This document shows, piece by piece, positions 62,079 through 64,000 of a stretch of 64,000 nt of DNA (position 1 is the stretch's first letter; each line of letters begins with the position of its first letter). This DNA is from Acinetobacter baumannii (GTDB lineage Bacteria; Pseudomonadota; Gammaproteobacteria; Pseudomonadales; Moraxellaceae). A program made the position numbers and the translations under genes. The stretch lies in contig NZ_JADVOP010000017.1 of the NCBI RefSeq assembly GCF_016508585.1, positions 21,036 through 85,035 of the forward strand. Reading direction: 5' to 3'. The notes beneath the pieces were generated by a model, which was not told where the DNA came from, did not search any database, and saw nothing but the letters and a program-made list of their open reading frames with translations.

Positions 62079-62336
62079 TCTGCCATAAATGTAGCACTGG
62101 AAGCAAGGCGTAAACGGGATTCGATTAAGAAGAGCCATCATGCTGCGCTTATAGAGGCAATTGAGCAAGCTACACAGCAAGTTGGGTAAAATGTTCTTTC
62201 GCCTACACAATGGATTGAGCAGGCTAAAACTAAGACCAAAGCTGTAAAAAGTGATTATGAACAGCTTAAGGATGATTACGAAAAACTGCTGGAAAAGTGT
62301 AACTCGCTATTGTTGGAAAATTTTGAGTTAAAATAA
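62079..62336 (+). pseudogene. Decayed copy of the small operon gene
   Basis: Matches 61248-61520 closely (for example AAACGGGATTCGATTAAGAA). The start region is frameshifted and a CAA codon has become TAA (after GTTGGG). Suggests that a related element once ended here. Followed by a terminator hairpin. Confidence 0.7.
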
Positions 62337-62366
62337 AAAACGCATCTCTTAAGATGCGTTTTTTTG
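62336..62366. terminator. Bidirectional terminator after the cargo pilin
   Basis: AAAAACGCATCT-ctta-AGATGCGTTTTT with A and T runs on both sides; serves the minus-strand pilin and the decayed small gene. Confidence 0.85.
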
Positions 62367-62380
62367 AGTAAAACTACAAC

Positions 62381-62731
62381 TTATTGTAGCTCGCATTTAC
62401 CTGATGCAACTGTACAAACAGCTTTAGTCTTTTGACCACCCGTAATAGCTGCTTCAATAGTTGCATCGCCTTTCGCTGGTTGAGTAGCAATTACGCATTT
62501 ACCTGTAATGTTAAAGTTAGCAATAGCTGGCATAGCTGTTACACCATCTGGATCATTTTCATGCAAGATAAATTGGTTGGTAAAGTTTTTAACAGTTGCT
62601 AAACATGATTGATCAATTGAGCGCTTAGTATAGTTTTGATAAGCAGGAATCGCAATTGCAGCCAAAATACCGATAATAGCGACAACAATCATCAGCTCGA
62701 TCAGGGTGAAGCCCTGTTGATTTGATTTCAT
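62381..62731 (-). CDS. Type IV pilin carried by the element
   Basis: Start at ATG 62731 ([16 protein letters not shown], 116 aa) with TGGAGAA before it; the longer start adds MENV. Prepilin leader with PilD site G-F (after QQG), the hydrophobic N-terminal helix through AIPAYQNYT, and two Cys pairs in the C-terminal head (about SCL/KCV and VC/KCELQ). PilB/C/D and PilSR in this window could support it. It lies opposite to the disrupted host pilin and has a near-consensus sigma-54 promoter. Confidence 0.9.
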   Translation of the reverse strand: MKSNQQGFTLIELMIVVAIIGILAAIAIPAYQNYTKRSIDQSCLATVKNFTNQFILHENDPDGVTAMPAIANFNITGKCVIATQPAKGDATIEAAITGGQKTKAVCTVASGKCELQ

Positions 62732-62791
62732 AACATTCTCCACAAATGTTTTGTTAATTTATTTATAAGCTTTGTAAGCTAATTTATAGTT

Positions 62792-62807
62792 TGCACAAAG
62801 TGTGCCA
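62792..62807 (-). promoter_or_regulatory. Sigma-54 promoter of the cargo pilin
   Basis: On the minus strand TGGCAC-actttg-TGCA with GG and GC separated by 10 bases, the -24/-12 rule. It lies about 60 bases before the pilin start, consistent with PilR control. Confidence 0.75.
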
Positions 62808-63101
62808 AAGCATAGTACCCAATAATTCTAAGTGAAATCAATAGATTGTTTAATGGATTCTGATAAGTGAAAAATCTCAAGGTAATTTTATGTAACTAAT
62901 TGACAAATAGTGTCAGTTTTGTTGGTTTTACGAGAGGCCATGTTGTAAATGGTTTGTCGCTATAAACGCTAAATTATTAGCAGCTAAACAAGTAGACAAC
63001 TATATTAGTTTAATCATGATTACTCGTGTGGGGATGAAAGCAATCTAAAATTGAAAAGTGCTGTTCTATGCGGAACGCTTCATACATGGGGGAGTGATAG
63101 A

Positions 63102-63272
63102 ATGAAACGGCTAAAAGACTTCAAAGTAAACGAACGAATACCTCGTCCAGCTGTAAAAGTTTTGTCTATGCAATCTGGTGATGATGCAGCAATTCGACGT
63201 ATTGCTTTGCACCATGCAAAACGTGTGATTCGTCAACATAAAGAAGAAATACAAAAGTTGGCTTATAAATGA
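63102..63272 (+). CDS. Small basic protein near the right end
   Basis: 56 aa from ATG 63102 with a GGGGGAGTG site before it. Basic, with HAKRVIRQHKEEIQ at the C-terminal helix. No family. It may be an accessory DNA-binding protein of the element; inference only. Confidence 0.5.
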   Translation: MKRLKDFKVNERIPRPAVKVLSMQSGDDAAIRRIALHHAKRVIRQHKEEIQKLAYK

Positions 63273-63505
63273 GTCTGGATTTTTTAATTCCATTTTTAAC
63301 TTATCAAAATTTTAAAATATCTCCCGACCAGTCTGCTTTTATAAAATTAATCCTATCGCACTCAACAAAAGTTATTTTCTGATATGGACAAAAATCAAAA
63401 TTTTGTCTATCAAAAAGCCTGTCCATATGGACAAAATGAAGAATGAAGTAAAACAAGGTAATTCAATAACTTAATATGTATCCATATAAAATGACTTATG
63501 GAATG
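63273..63505. promoter_or_regulatory. Right-end control region with recombinase-site candidates
   Basis: No gene. Holds TATGGACA at 63383-63390, the perfect palindrome TGTCCATATGGACA at 63420-63433, the right copy of the 17-mer at 63478-63494, and the right inverted repeat. The TGTCCA/TGGACA word also occurs in the left end at 51145 and 51180. Confidence 0.55.
63478..63494 (+). repeat. Right copy of subterminal 17-mer
   Basis: GTATCCATATAAAATGA, directly repeated relative to 51143-51159 (15 of 17). Confidence 0.6.
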
Positions 63506-63511
63506 TATCGA
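63494..63511 (+). repeat. Right terminal inverted repeat
   Basis: ACTTATGGAATGTATCGA; reverse complement matches the left end with a 2-base insertion. Confidence 0.75.
63506..63511 (+). repeat. Right target direct repeat (attR core)
   Basis: TATCGA, matching 51127-51132; the pilin frame continues from its GA. Confidence 0.8.
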
Positions 63512-63851
63512 ATTAATGATCGTTGTAGCAATTATCGGTATTCTTGCTGCGATTGCGATTCCTGCGTATCAAAACTATACCAAAAAATCTCGTGATGGCG
63601 CATGTATGTCAGAGGTTAAGGGGTATGCAAATATTTTATATACTTGGGCTGTAGATCCTAATCGTTCAGGAACTCAACCAAAATTTGATGATACAACATC
63701 TAAGAATTGTAATGCTGTAACTGGTGGTGATAAGATTGTAGATGCTACAACTTTAGCTGCGATTGAAACAACAGCAAAAGAAGGTACTGGTGGTAAAATC
63801 ACTTGTGATTTAACAAAAGGTGCATCTTGTACTATTGCTGCGGCGCCATAA
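63510..63851 (+). pseudogene. 3' fragment of the disrupted type IV pilin gene
   Basis: Continues the host pilin from Glu of [10 protein letters not shown] through [15 protein letters not shown] and a head domain with four Cys, 113 residues, then TAA. It has no leader of its own. An ATG in the element end (63498) is in frame and would give MECIELMIV, but this lacks the PilD cleavage Gly and a ribosome site. A terminator follows. Confidence 0.9.
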
Positions 63852-63896
63852 TTTTGTATAAAAAGTAATTAAATATTTTTATTATGTAAAAAATTT

Positions 63897-63926
63897 AAAA
63901 AACGTCTACTAGATTAGGCGTTTTTT
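63897..63926 (+). terminator. Terminator of the pilin gene
   Basis: AAAACG.CT-actagatt-AG.CGTTTT stem followed by a T-run. The last 70 bases of the window show nothing further. Confidence 0.75.
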
Positions 63927-64000
63927 ATATAAATGTTAATACTCTTCTTGAGTTGATTAAGCTTAAGTGTATAAATGTATGTGGTAAAAAAGTATAAAAC

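Larger units (their letters stand above)
51127..63505. mobile_element. 12.4-kb tyrosine-recombinase element inserted in a pilin gene
   Basis: Bounded by direct repeats TATCGA (51127-51132 and 63506-63511) and inverted ends TCGATAC..TCCATAAGT. It carries a four-gene recombinase operon at 55757-61535, cargo genes on both sides, and an intact pilin gene on the minus strand. Excision would restore the host pilin frame exactly. It is not an IS with a DDE transposase and has no phage structural genes. The operon layout resembles Tn554-like (TnpABC) and other multi-recombinase elements, including the GMT type; family membership was not tested. Confidence 0.88.

Noticed and set aside
51127..63505. 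Element as a temperate prophage
   Set aside because: A repressor, a small Cro-like gene and an antirepressor fragment are present, but there are no capsid, tail, terminase, lysis or replication genes.
51127..63505. Pilin inversion switch of the Moraxella Piv type
   Set aside because: The recombinases are tyrosine-type, not Piv/IS110-like, and the cargo pilin has its own complete 5' end, so inversion would not be needed to express it.
63498..63851. Intact pilin starting at ATG 63498
   Set aside because: The start lies inside the element end and lacks the leader, the PilD cleavage Gly and a ribosome site; the true 5' end is at 51098.

Overview
The window is a chromosomal segment of a low-GC gammaproteobacterium, most probably an Acinetobacter. 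Supporting signs are the holC-pepA/lptFG arrangement, the pilSR and pilBCD clusters, the feoAB operon with a Cys-rich third gene, the secG-tRNA-Leu-tRNA-fMet(x3)-rimP-nusA-infB-rbfA block, and AT-rich spacers with strong T-tailed terminators. The genus is an inference from gene content and order; no rRNA is present to confirm it.

Region 1 (about 1-50.9 kb) is ordinary core chromosome. In order it holds: the end of an unknown gene; a coiled-coil hypothetical; holC-pepA; the LPS export permease genes lptF-lptG; gpmI-ctpA; the type IV pilus regulators pilR-pilS next to a GacA-like regulator; pbpG; thrC and hom; dsbC; xerD; a Fur-box-preceded feoA-feoB-(Cys-rich protein) operon; an ABC exporter; alkB; a quinone reductase; an IclR regulator divergent from a FUSC/DUF1656/HlyD efflux operon; an SDR; yqgE-ruvX; recN; ppnP; rlmB; an EamA permease; coaE-pilD-pilC-pilB; tpiA-secG; four tRNAs; the rimP-nusA-infB-rbfA operon; and a lemA plus two-TPM-gene cluster.

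Region 2 (51.1-63.5 kb) is the most interesting part. A type IV pilin gene begins at 51098 and is broken after codon 11, inside the nearly invariant pilin segment ([10 protein letters not shown]). The missing part resumes in frame at 63510. Between the halves lies a 12.38 kb element bounded by a 6-bp direct repeat (TATCGA) and by imperfect terminal inverted repeats (TCGATAC..TCCATAAGT). Removing the element restores a 124-residue pilin. The element carries a tightly coupled four-gene operon: three large tyrosine recombinases (475, 645 and 686 aa), the second lacking its first catalytic Arg, then a 119-aa coiled-coil protein. Its cargo includes a HAD hydrolase, two HTH regulators (one an S24-type repressor whose Ser/Lys dyad appears lost), several hypotheticals, decayed genes (a frameshifted cargo gene, a GmrSD/DUF1524-like remnant, a second decayed copy of the small operon gene) and a complete second type IV pilin gene on the minus strand behind a near-consensus sigma-54 promoter.

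How it fits together: the host encodes PilS/PilR (the sigma-54-dependent pilin regulators), PilB/C/D (assembly and prepilin processing) and a pilin. The element breaks the pilin gene at its most conserved codons but delivers an intact pilin that looks able to respond to PilR. I interpret it as a pilin-targeting, site-specific element that may replace or switch the major pilin of its host. The boundaries, target repeat and restored reading frame are read directly from the sequence; the biological role is inference.
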